Source: Alphaproteobacteria bacterium
GTDB taxonomy: Bacteria > Pseudomonadota > Alphaproteobacteria > ATCC43930 > CGMCC-115725
Direction of reading: 5' to 3'
NCBI GenBank assembly: GCA_019241915.1
Contig: JAFAWI010000717.1
Location: forward strand, 1-5,387
Length of the DNA stretch: 5,387 nt
A program made the translations under genes and the position numbers. Position 1 is the first letter of the stretch, and every line of letters starts with the position of its first letter. Of the stretch, positions 1-5,387 are shown in pieces. The notes below the pieces were generated by a model. The model did not search any database and was not told the DNA's origin. It saw nothing but the letters and a program-made list of their open reading frames with translations.

Positions 1-410
1 TACGAAATGCCGTGGAATGTGAAGAACGAGATGCCGACCGGCAGCAGCACCTCGACAAACGGCAGCTCATGCTGCAGCCCGAGCAGCCGCGCCAAATCGT
101 TTGCCGATTCGACGAGGAAATCGAGGTACTTGAAGACGCCGAGGATCGCCAGGTGCAGCACCACCGCAGCGGTGACGACAGCCTTGCGCGCCGGCCGCGT
201 CTGGGAGGCATCGACCAGCAGGCCGGCCAGGTAACTGACCGCGGTGCTGCCCGCCAGCAGAAAGCAAAAACGCCAGTCCCACTGCGCGTAGAAGTAATAG
301 CTGGCGCCGACCAGCATGGCTTTTTTCACGGCAAAGCGTCGTTCGAGCGTCGCCAAGGCTGCCGCGACCACGAGAAAGAACAGCAGAAAGTCGAGCGTCG
401 GGAACAGCAA
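1..410 (-). CDS. MBOAT-family membrane O-acyltransferase (AlgI/PatA-like), N-terminal part, cut by window edge
   Basis: This is a partial gene: the first 136 codons are inside the window and the rest lies beyond position 1. The reading frame is open from a stop at 510-512. I start it at TTG (410-408), which gives an N-terminus MLFPTLDFLLFF typical of AlgI-like proteins; an in-frame GTG at 485-483 would add a Pro/Arg-rich, non-hydrophobic 25-residue extension and is less likely. Visible segments are a first membrane helix at about residues 5-21, the aromatic YYFYAQWDWRF stretch at 38-48, a further helix at about 77-92, KYLDFL at 94-99, and LLPVGISFFTFHGIS at 122-136, a hallmark of the MBOAT/AlgI family. 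The catalytic histidine expected in this family lies in the missing part. Known relatives carry acetyl groups across the inner membrane for O-acetylation of alginate, peptidoglycan or other envelope glycans. The divergent neighbours encode two exported SGNH enzymes, the usual partners. The polymer acylated here cannot be read from the sequence. Confidence 0.88.
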   Translation of the reverse strand, partial: MLFPTLDFLLFFLVVAAALATLERRFAVKKAMLVGASYYFYAQWDWRFCFLLAGSTAVSYLAGLLVDASQTRPARKAVVTAAVVLHLAILGVFKYLDFLVESANDLARLLGLQHELPFVEVLLPVGISFFTFHGIS

Positions 411-522
411 TCGCGGCGTCTCGTTCGGAGCGGGCTCAGCGGCGGGCCGTTCTATCGGGCGCGGCCCGCGGCGGCAAGCGGACACCGGCGACAGCGCGTC
501 GCAGCGTGCTTAAACGGCTGAA

Positions 523-557
523 TTGCGTTTGCAACGCCGCGGCTCAACCGCCACTAT
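523..557 (+). promoter_or_regulatory. Possible sigma70-like promoter of the plus-strand operon
   Basis: TTGCAA (529-534) and CACTAT (552-557) are separated by 17 nt and would place the transcript start near 564, about 37 nt before the GTG start at 601. The -35 element sits in a short inverted repeat, TTGC-GTTT-GCAA (523-534), which could be an operator or chance. The match to consensus is only moderate. The rest of the intergenic region (411-600) shows no convincing feature apart from the ribosome binding site at 585-591. Confidence 0.28.
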
Positions 558-584
558 CGCTTGTGCGGCCTATGTTGGGGGGCC

Positions 585-591
585 GGGGGAG
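585..591 (+). promoter_or_regulatory. Shine-Dalgarno that decides the GTG start at 601
   Basis: GGGGGAG lies 9 nt upstream of GTG 601. The longer frame from TTG 523 has no comparable site and would put about 26 non-hydrophobic residues before the signal peptide. The 601 start is therefore preferred. Confidence 0.6.
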
Positions 592-600
592 CGGGTCGCC

Positions 601-1344
601 GTGTTCGCAATCGGCTGGCTGAGTTTATGGCGCTGCGTCCGCTCGGGTGGGATCGCCGCGACGTTGCTGTTTTGCTTTGTTTGCGCGGCGGCGGCCTTCG
701 CCGACGAGGACGCGACCGTGCAGCGCCTCGTGGTCTTTGGCGACAGCCAGGCGCAGGGCATTGCCGGCGGGCTGCAGCGGGTGATGATCGACGACGCGCG
801 CTACCGGGTACTGAACCGCACCCATCCGGGCGCCGCGATCGTCCATTCGGACAGCGAATGGCTGGCGCCGATCCAAAACTTCCTCGGCCGCGAGAAAGCC
901 GATATCGCGGTGGTCATGTTCGGCGCCAACGACCGGCTCGACATGCGCGATGAGGACGGCCATTACCTGCACTTCCGCACCGACGAATGGCGTGCCGGCT
1001 ATGCCAAACGGATCGACAAGATTCTCGCGGCGCTGGCGGCCGGCGGCATCAAGATGATCTGGTGCGGCAACCCGATCGCGCGCAGTGCGACGTATACCGC
1101 GGATATGGGCTACATCAACGATATCTACGCCGGCGAGGTGGCGCATTACGGCGGCGCCTTCCTGCCGCTGTGGACGCTGATCGCCGACCCGCAGGGCCAG
1201 TTCACCGCCTACGGCCCCGACCGCAACGGGGTTACCGAGCGGCTGCGCAACGACGACGGCATTCACTTCACCGCGGCGGGGTACGAGCTGATCGCCGAAC
1301 GCGTCGTCAGCATGCTGCCATCGCTGCAAGCGAATGGACGCTAG
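601..1344 (+). CDS. Secreted SGNH/GDSL hydrolase, DUF459 family
   Basis: The protein has 247 residues when started at GTG 601. An N-terminal signal peptide is visible: a short n-region with two arginines, a hydrophobic core (about residues 18-32) and an AFA-D cleavage site near residues 33-36, so the mature enzyme should be periplasmic or exported. All SGNH landmarks are present: block I FGDSQAQG with nucleophile Ser49, block III FGANDR with Asn110, and block V DGIHFTAAGY with Asp219 and His222 completing the Ser-Asp-His triad. The spacing of these blocks and the GANDR/DGIHFT wording fit DUF459 proteins. The SGNH fold supports ester hydrolysis or acyl transfer; the substrate is unknown. Divergence from an MBOAT gene and an 11-nt overlap with a second SGNH gene suggest work on O-acyl groups of an envelope polymer. 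It is the first gene of the plus-strand operon. Confidence 0.87.
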   Translation: MFAIGWLSLWRCVRSGGIAATLLFCFVCAAAAFADEDATVQRLVVFGDSQAQGIAGGLQRVMIDDARYRVLNRTHPGAAIVHSDSEWLAPIQNFLGREKADIAVVMFGANDRLDMRDEDGHYLHFRTDEWRAGYAKRIDKILAALAAGGIKMIWCGNPIARSATYTADMGYINDIYAGEVAHYGGAFLPLWTLIADPQGQFTAYGPDRNGVTERLRNDDGIHFTAAGYELIAERVVSMLPSLQANGR

Positions 1345-2626
1345 CCGGCGGCGGGCGCTGTGCGGTGCCTGTGCCGGTTTGGCGGCGGTCGCCGTTGCTC
1401 TCGGATTGCTGCTGCAAGCGTGTTTCGGACCGGAACCGCCGGCCGCGGCGCTGCCTGCTTCCGCCGCGCCGTCGCATCTGGTCGGCGCCGAAGCGCTGGC
1501 GCCGTTTTTCGCCGCGCTCGCCAGCAGCGCTTCGACGCGGCAACCGGTGCGCATTGTACAGATCGGTGACAGCCACACCGCAAACGACGCCTTCAGCGGC
1601 CGCCTTCGCGAGCTGTTGCAGGCCAGGTTCGGCGCCGCCGGGCGCGGCTGGCTGCCCGCGGGCATCCCGTTCAAGTATTACCGGCCGGGTCTCGTCACCG
1701 TCAGCGAGAACGGCTGGCGGCACGTCAAGCCCGCCGATGGGCCCGACTGGCCGTTGGGGCTCGACGGCGTGGCCGCGGTGAGCCAGCCGCCCGCCGCGTC
1801 GATGACACTCGAAAGCGCCGATGCGGCCGGTTTCGACCGGTTCGCGGTCGAATATCTGACCGGGACCGATGGCGCTGCCTTCACCGTCGCCGCCGATGGG
1901 GCCGCGCCGCGGCGTGTGCCGACCGCTGCGGCGACGTCGGCGATCCGAACATTTGCGCTGCCGCTCGACCGCCCGGCGCGCCGGCTTGAGCTGGCCGCCA
2001 AGGGGCACGCACCCGTCGTGCTGCTCGGTTGGAGCGCCGAGCGCCGCGGACCGGGGGTCATCTACGAGAACCACGGCACGATCGGCGCAACGATAGACCT
2101 CGTGGCGCGGATGAATCCAGGTGCGCTCGCCGTCGAGTTGGCCGAGCGACGCCCGGGGCTGCTCGTCATCGCCTTTGGCACCAACGAGGGGTTTGACGAC
2201 CGCCTCGATCCCGCGCGCTACGGCGCGCGTTTCGCGGCCGGTGTCGAGGCCTTGGGCCACGCGGCGCCCGGGGTGCCGATACTGATCCTCGGCACACCCG
2301 ACGGCAACCGCATCGCCGGCGGCTGCACCGCGACAAGCTGCCAGGCCCGGCACGACGATTGCGCGTGGCATCCACCGCCAAATCTCGCGGCGGTGCGCGA
2401 GGTCCAGCGCAGCGCCGCGGCGCGCCGAGGATGGGCTTATTGGGACTGGTACGACGCGATGGGGGGCCGTTGCAGCATCGACCGGATGGCGTCGGCCGAG
2501 CCGCCGCTGGCGGCGCCGGACCACGTGCATCTGACAGGGCCGGGGTATCGGGCGATGGCGGATCTGCTGTTCGGCGATCTGATGCGCGCCTACGAGAACG
2601 TGAAGGCGCCGCCCCGCACCACGTGA
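1334..2626 (+). CDS. Predicted lipoprotein SGNH hydrolase, Ape1/PatB-like (peptidoglycan O-acetyl esterase or transferase type)
   Basis: The protein has 430 residues. The N-terminus has arginines at 5-7, a hydrophobic stretch and LLLQAC with Cys30, which satisfies the general lipobox pattern; Phe31 at +2 would favour the outer membrane. A long Ala/Pro-rich linker follows. Block I is IGDSHTANDAF with nucleophile Ser80, a possible block II glycine lies in ENHGTIGAT (Gly248 or Gly251), block III is AFGTNEG with Asn284, and block V is PDHVHLTGPGY with Asp396 and His399. About 165 residues rich in beta-type sequence separate blocks I and II, matching the carbohydrate-binding-like insertion known in Ape1/PatB proteins. 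Those enzymes remove (Ape1) or attach (PatB) O-acetyl groups on peptidoglycan MurNAc; which applies here cannot be decided from sequence, and an AlgJ/AlgX-like role on a polysaccharide is an alternative. Its start overlaps the preceding gene by 11 nt with only a weak Shine-Dalgarno, so translation is probably coupled. Confidence 0.82.
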   Translation: MDASRRRALCGACAGLAAVAVALGLLLQACFGPEPPAAALPASAAPSHLVGAEALAPFFAALASSASTRQPVRIVQIGDSHTANDAFSGRLRELLQARFGAAGRGWLPAGIPFKYYRPGLVTVSENGWRHVKPADGPDWPLGLDGVAAVSQPPAASMTLESADAAGFDRFAVEYLTGTDGAAFTVAADGAAPRRVPTAAATSAIRTFALPLDRPARRLELAAKGHAPVVLLGWSAERRGPGVIYENHGTIGATIDLVARMNPGALAVELAERRPGLLVIAFGTNEGFDDRLDPARYGARFAAGVEALGHAAPGVPILILGTPDGNRIAGGCTATSCQARHDDCAWHPPPNLAAVREVQRSAAARRGWAYWDWYDAMGGRCSIDRMASAEPPLAAPDHVHLTGPGYRAMADLLFGDLMRAYENVKAPPRTT

Positions 2627-2642
2627 TGAGGTCGAGGACACC

Positions 2643-3038
2643 ATGACACTGCCCCAGCGCAAGACCATGGCGGCCCATTTCGGTATCCGCATCGTCAGCG
2701 CCGAAAGGCACAAGGTGGTGGGTGAACTCGATGCCGGCGAGCGCCATCTCAATAATCGCGGCATCGTCCACGGCGGCGCCTATATGGCGTTTGCCGACGA
2801 TGTCGGCGGCATGACCGCGAGGCTCAACATCGCCGACGAGATGACGACGACGACGCTCGAATCGAAGAGCAACTTCTTTCGCGCCTCGCCGCCGGGCACG
2901 CTGACCGCGGTCTCGGTGCCGGTGCATGTCGGACGCCGGACCGTCGTGGTGCAGACGCAGATATTTGCCGCGGACGGCAAGCTCGCGGCGATGGTGACGC
3001 AGACGCAGCTGGTGATCCCACGGGCAGCGAAGACATGA
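2643..3038 (+). CDS. PaaI-type hotdog-fold thioesterase
   Basis: The protein has 131 residues, the usual size for a single hotdog domain, and no signal peptide, so it is cytoplasmic. The diagnostic segment HLNNRGIVHGGAYMAFAD (residues 35-52) contains the HGG turn at 43-45 and an acidic pair Asp52-Asp53 at the position of the PaaI-family catalytic Asp. The later strands follow the family pattern, with ESKSNFFRASPPGT and VVVQTQIFAADGKLAA before the C-terminus. Relatives hydrolyse acyl- or aryl-CoA thioesters; the substrate here is not predictable. ATG 2643 is preceded by CGAGGA with 5 nt spacing, and the gene follows the SGNH lipoprotein by 16 nt and shares ATGA with the next gene. A link to acyl-donor supply for the envelope enzymes is possible but rests on position only; housekeeping thioesterase activity is equally likely. 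Confidence 0.88.
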   Translation: MTLPQRKTMAAHFGIRIVSAERHKVVGELDAGERHLNNRGIVHGGAYMAFADDVGGMTARLNIADEMTTTTLESKSNFFRASPPGTLTAVSVPVHVGRRTVVVQTQIFAADGKLAAMVTQTQLVIPRAAKT

Positions 3039-3892
3039 GCCTCGATCGGCGCCTGAACGCGGTGCGCGACGATCTGGCCGATATCCGGTTGCGCGGTCGG
3101 GCGGTTGCGGCGCGCTATGCCGCTGGCCGGCCGGCCGTGGTGGCGACAGGATTGGCGCCGGTGCGGCACGAGCCGCGACCGGGATCGCCGGTCGGCACGT
3201 TCTTTCACTATGGCGAAGCGGTGCGCGTCTTTGACGAGGGCGACGGTTACGCCTGGTGCCAGTCCGACCGCGATTCCTATGTCGGCTATGTCGCCGCCGA
3301 CGCGCTTTCGCCGGGCGGCGCGGCGGTGCCGAGCCACTATGTCCGCGGGATGGGCGCCTACCGCTACCCCGAAGCCGATTTGCGCTCGCCACCGATTGAT
3401 TTTCTGCCGCGGCACAGTCCGGTTCGGGTGGCGCAGGCGGGGATCGATTGCCGCGGTACAAGCTATGCGGCTCTCGCCGACGGCGGCTTCCTGCCCGAGG
3501 GCTGCCTCGCACGCGAGCCGCCGATGTCGTCCGATTTGGCGAGCGCTGCCGCGCCCTATCTCGGCTGCCCCTATTTGTGGGGCGGGCGCAGCTTTCTCGG
3601 CATCGACTGCTCGGGCCTGGTGCAGGAAGCGTTTCGCGATCTGGGGATCGCCGTCCCGCGCGACACCGACATGCAGCGCGCCACGATCGGCATCGCGGTC
3701 GAGATCGGCGCGGTCGCGGAGCTGGCGCGCAACGACCTCGTCTTCGTCCCCGGTCATGTGATGATCGGCATCGGCGACGGGGGCGTCATCCACGCTTATG
3801 GCGGCGATATGCGCGTGCGGCAGGACCCGCTTGCCGGCTTGATGAAAAGACACGGCTGGCGCCTCGCCGACCTCACCGTCCGCCGGCCGTAA
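3035..3892 (+). CDS. C40 (NlpC/P60) cysteine peptidase with N-terminal SH3-type domains
   Basis: The protein has 285 residues. The N-terminal half (about 35-160) shows two SH3-like segments: the first runs from APVRHEPRPGSPV (41-53) through DEGDGYAWCQSD to YVGYVAADAL (82-91), the second from about 105 to 160. The C-terminal NlpC/P60 domain contains PYLWGG (179-184), GIDCSGLVQEAF with nucleophile Cys192, PGHVMIGIG with His241 and VIHAYGG with His253, a complete Cys-His-His triad. The family cleaves peptidoglycan stem peptides, typically gamma-D-Glu to diamino acid bonds; the SH3-NlpC/P60 layout resembles YkfC-type enzymes that trim released muropeptides. No signal peptide is visible, so a cytoplasmic recycling role is more likely than direct wall cleavage. 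Its ATG overlaps the thioesterase stop (ATGA), so the two are probably coupled. It is the last gene of the plus-strand operon. Confidence 0.9.
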   Translation: MSLDRRLNAVRDDLADIRLRGRAVAARYAAGRPAVVATGLAPVRHEPRPGSPVGTFFHYGEAVRVFDEGDGYAWCQSDRDSYVGYVAADALSPGGAAVPSHYVRGMGAYRYPEADLRSPPIDFLPRHSPVRVAQAGIDCRGTSYAALADGGFLPEGCLAREPPMSSDLASAAAPYLGCPYLWGGRSFLGIDCSGLVQEAFRDLGIAVPRDTDMQRATIGIAVEIGAVAELARNDLVFVPGHVMIGIGDGGVIHAYGGDMRVRQDPLAGLMKRHGWRLADLTVRRP

Positions 3893-3906
3893 CGGCGGTT
3901 ATTTCG
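3880..3906 (+). terminator. Possible intrinsic terminator at the convergent gene ends
   Basis: CCGCCG (3880-3885) can pair with CGGCGG (3893-3898) around a 7-nt loop, followed by TTATTT on the plus strand. It spans the stop of the NlpC/P60 gene and touches the stop of the opposing gene. The 6-bp all-GC stem is short and the T-tract is broken by one A. On the minus strand the sequence after the stem is not T-rich, so it would serve only the plus-strand operon. Confidence 0.35.
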
Positions 3907-4795
3907 GCGGGTGCTTGGCGGCCCAGTGTCGGGCGATGTCGGCCCGCCGGCAGATCCAGACGCGCTCCTTGCTTTGGATGTAGTCGATAAAGCGGATCAG
4001 CGCTGCGGCCCGGCCGGGATGACCGGCCAAGCGCATGTGCAGACCCACCGACATCATGCGCGGCCGCTCGGCTCCCTCCTCATAGAGCAGGTCGAACGCA
4101 TCGCGCAGATAGGCGAAGAAATCGTCCCCTGGGCCGAACACGCCGCGGCCGAACTTCACGTCGTTGGTCGACAACGTATACGGCACCATCAGCAGCGGTT
4201 TGCCGCGCTCGCGCACCCAATAGGGCAGCTCGTCGTTATAGGTGTCGCTGCTGTAGAGAAACCCGCCGTGCTCGGCGACGATCCGCCGCGTGTTCTCTGA
4301 CGGCGCGTAGCGGCAGTACCAGCCGAGGGTCGGCTTGCCGGTCCTTTCCTCGATCAGCGCGACGGCCGCGGCGATCTGTCGGCGCTCCTCGGCCTCGTCG
4401 AGCTCGAAGTGTTTGATCCAGCGATAGCCGTGGCCGCAGATGTCCCAATCGCTTTCGCGGATCGCCGCGGCTGCTTGCGGGTTGGCTTCGAGCGCCTTGG
4501 CGCAGGCGAACAAGGTTGCCGGCACGTGGTAGCGGGTGAAGGTGCGGTAGAGCCGCCACCAGCCAACCCGGCTGCCGTACTCGAACATGCTCTCGGCGCC
4601 GAGGTCGCGCCGGCCGGCCATGCCGGGGTCGACGCTGGCGCTTTCGGTGAGACCGCCTTCGCTGAACCCGTCGACATCCCACGACGGTTCCGACCCTTCC
4701 TCGAAATTGATGACGAAATTGACCGCGATCCGGGCGCCGCCGGGCCAGTTCGCATGCGGCGGGGTCGGTCCGTAGCCGACAAAATCGCGGCTCAT
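3899..4795 (-). CDS. PuuE-like polysaccharide-deacetylase-family hydrolase (NodB-type fold)
   Basis: The protein has 298 residues from ATG at 4795-4793, close to the roughly 300 expected; the frame is open for another 79 codons upstream, but that stretch overlaps the DUF29 gene and has no family character. The N-terminus RDFVGYGPTPPHANWPGGAR matches PuuE-type proteins. In the core, NFEEGSE (30-36) occupies the place of the canonical NodB Asp-Asp motif, followed by FEYGSRVGWWRLYRTF (71-86), GHGYRW (121-126), GWYCRYAPSENTRR (158-171), VPYTLSTND, VGLHMRLAGHPGRAAAL (250-266) and RRADIARHW (283-291). PuuE is an allantoinase recruited from polysaccharide deacetylases. However, as I recall the family, authentic PuuE reads GWYTGRTSPNTRR where this protein reads GWYCRYAPSENTRR, and no other purine-catabolism gene is visible. 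I therefore call a PuuE-like amidohydrolase/deacetylase of unknown substrate. It has no signal peptide, so is cytoplasmic, and is coupled to DUF29 by ATGA. Confidence 0.85.
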   Translation of the reverse strand: MSRDFVGYGPTPPHANWPGGARIAVNFVINFEEGSEPSWDVDGFSEGGLTESASVDPGMAGRRDLGAESMFEYGSRVGWWRLYRTFTRYHVPATLFACAKALEANPQAAAAIRESDWDICGHGYRWIKHFELDEAEERRQIAAAVALIEERTGKPTLGWYCRYAPSENTRRIVAEHGGFLYSSDTYNDELPYWVRERGKPLLMVPYTLSTNDVKFGRGVFGPGDDFFAYLRDAFDLLYEEGAERPRMMSVGLHMRLAGHPGRAAALIRFIDYIQSKERVWICRRADIARHWAAKHPPK

Positions 4796-5277
4796 GGCTT
4801 TACCATCGGATCGGGATACCAACGAGCTTCGAGGATTTGGTCGAGCGTAAAAGGGCAATCGGGCGGAAGCCGCTCGCCAGCTTCGGCCTCGCCGTATTCC
4901 CGCAGACCAAGTTCGGCCTGATATCGCGCATTCTCGTAAAGCGAGGCCAGCCTCTCCTGAACGTCGCGCCGCAAGGTTTGGCTCAGCTTGTCGCCCAGGG
5001 TTCCACGCGCGTCGTTGACGCAACACATCCAACGCAGTCGCGGGGCGTCCGCCGGCGAGTGTTGCAACTTGAGGAAATGCTGGATGACGCGGCGTACTTG
5101 GCTCCGCACGGCGTCGCGCTCGCTTCTGCCCAAGGTTTCGATTTCCTCGGCGACGTTCTCGCGGTCGAAGCGGTTGTCGCTCACGGCCATCTCGCGCAGC
5201 ACCGCGGCCTGGTGCTGGGTCCAGGCGTAGAAGTCGTTGTCGTAATCGGGCGGCTTTTGCGGCGGTCCATCGGGCAT
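4792..5277 (-). CDS. DUF29 family protein
   Basis: The protein has 161 residues from ATG 5277-5275, chosen because GAGGAG lies 6 nt upstream and because the family motif begins soon after; an open extension to 5376 is Arg/Ser-rich and overlaps the end of the upstream gene. Recognisable DUF29 landmarks are YDNDFYAWTQHQAAVLRE (12-29), ENVAEEIETLGRSERDAV (40-57), a largely helical middle with a VIQHFLKLQHSP segment (64-75), and the C-terminal CPFTLDQILEARWYPD (141-156). The predicted structure is a small cytoplasmic helical protein without membrane segments. DUF29 has no established biochemical function that I know of. Its stop overlaps the start of the PuuE-like gene (ATGA), so the two are co-translated. 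Whether they act together is unknown. Confidence 0.87.
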   Translation of the reverse strand: MPDGPPQKPPDYDNDFYAWTQHQAAVLREMAVSDNRFDRENVAEEIETLGRSERDAVRSQVRRVIQHFLKLQHSPADAPRLRWMCCVNDARGTLGDKLSQTLRRDVQERLASLYENARYQAELGLREYGEAEAGERLPPDCPFTLDQILEARWYPDPMVKP

Positions 5278-5283
5278 TGGCGG

Positions 5284-5289
5284 CTCCTC
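5284..5289 (-). promoter_or_regulatory. Shine-Dalgarno of the DUF29 gene
   Basis: GAGGAG on the minus strand, 6 nt before ATG 5277-5275, is a near-ideal ribosome binding site. It fixes the DUF29 start against the longer open frame. Confidence 0.7.
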
Positions 5290-5296
5290 GAGTTCG

Positions 5297-5387
5297 CTAT
5301 TCCGCCGGCTCGAAACGCCGGTTGAATGCGTCCTGCCAGGCTTCGCTCGAGGTGAAGCCCGGCAGCCTGGCCGCATCGGCTTCCGTC
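5297..5387 (-). CDS. C-terminal fragment (29 codons) of an unidentified protein, cut by window edge
   Basis: An open frame enters from the right edge and ends with TAG at 5299-5297, leaving 19 nt before the DUF29 start. The visible end includes LPGFTSSEAWQDAFNRRF followed by EPAE. Third codon positions are mostly G or C, as in the neighbouring genes, which supports real coding. The GF-S-x-EAW-x-x-AF wording is vaguely like the end of ASCH-type domains, but 29 residues are too few to assign a family. The short gap to DUF29 suggests that it belongs to the same minus-strand operon. Confidence 0.55.
   Translation of the reverse strand, partial: TEADAARLPGFTSSEAWQDAFNRRFEPAE

Noticed and set aside
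451..477. Possible minus-strand promoter for the MBOAT gene (TTGCCG, 15-16 nt, GATAGA/ATAGAA)
   Set aside because: The -10 match is poor and the spacing short; not distinguishable from chance in this GC-rich gap.
12..521. Plus-strand open frame of 169 codons at the left edge
   Set aside because: It is Gln/Arg-rich with no homology signal, and the opposite strand reads as a clear MBOAT N-terminus.
523..600. Extended TTG start for the DUF459 gene
   Set aside because: It would place about 26 extra residues before the signal peptide and lacks a Shine-Dalgarno, unlike GTG 601.
625..1674. Minus-strand open frame of 349 codons
   Set aside because: Shadow of the DUF459 and SGNH lipoprotein genes, without recognisable features.
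1307..2764. Long open frame of 485 codons on the minus strand opposite the SGNH lipoprotein gene
   Set aside because: It is an antisense shadow in high-GC DNA. It is Arg-rich with no recognisable domain, while the plus strand carries complete SGNH motifs.
2166..3512. Minus-strand open frame of 448 codons
   Set aside because: Composition is dominated by Arg, Pro and Ser with no motif, and it lies across three well-supported plus-strand genes.
2780..3853. Minus-strand open frame of 357 codons opposite the thioesterase and NlpC/P60 genes
   Set aside because: Shadow frame; both plus-strand proteins have intact catalytic motifs.
4837..5325. Plus-strand open frame of 162 codons opposite DUF29
   Set aside because: Shadow frame; the minus strand carries DUF29 motifs with a strong ribosome binding site.

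Overview
The window is high-GC bacterial DNA with tightly packed genes, strong G/C preference at third codon positions and 4-nt or 11-nt start/stop overlaps. Together with the protein families present (DUF29, a DUF459 SGNH hydrolase, an SH3-NlpC/P60 peptidase, a PuuE-like deacetylase), this suggests an alphaproteobacterium of the Rhizobiales/Rhodospirillales type. That placement is inferred from gene content, not from a marker gene. I see no rRNA, tRNA, CRISPR array, insertion sequence, integrase or attachment site.

Layout: (1) Positions 1-410, minus strand, hold the N-terminal part of an MBOAT (AlgI/PatA-like) membrane O-acyltransferase, which runs off the left edge. (2) A divergent intergenic region of 190 nt (411-600) holds a possible plus-strand promoter and a strong Shine-Dalgarno. 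(3) Positions 601-3892 form a four-gene plus-strand operon: a secreted DUF459-type SGNH hydrolase, a predicted lipoprotein SGNH hydrolase resembling Ape1/PatB peptidoglycan O-acetylesterase/transferase proteins (11-nt overlap with the first), a PaaI-type hotdog thioesterase (16-nt gap), and an SH3-NlpC/P60 (C40) cysteine peptidase (4-nt overlap). (4) A 6-nt convergent junction contains a small hairpin. (5) Positions 3899-5387, minus strand, hold at least three genes read right to left: the last 29 codons of an unidentified protein, a DUF29 protein, and a PuuE-like polysaccharide-deacetylase-family protein coupled to it by an ATGA overlap.

How the genes may work together: MBOAT proteins move acyl groups across the cytoplasmic membrane, and exported SGNH partners place them on, or remove them from, cell-envelope polymers. 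One MBOAT gene divergent from two overlapping exported SGNH genes therefore looks like an envelope O-acylation cassette. The Ape1/PatB-like protein and the NlpC/P60 peptidase point towards peptidoglycan, but an exopolysaccharide or periplasmic glucan is also possible. The link of the thioesterase and peptidase to this cassette rests only on operon position. The right-hand minus-strand group appears to be a separate unit.

The families are all known. What is notable is the combination: two different SGNH enzymes with one MBOAT, and a PuuE-like protein whose signature differs from authentic allantoinases as I recall them.
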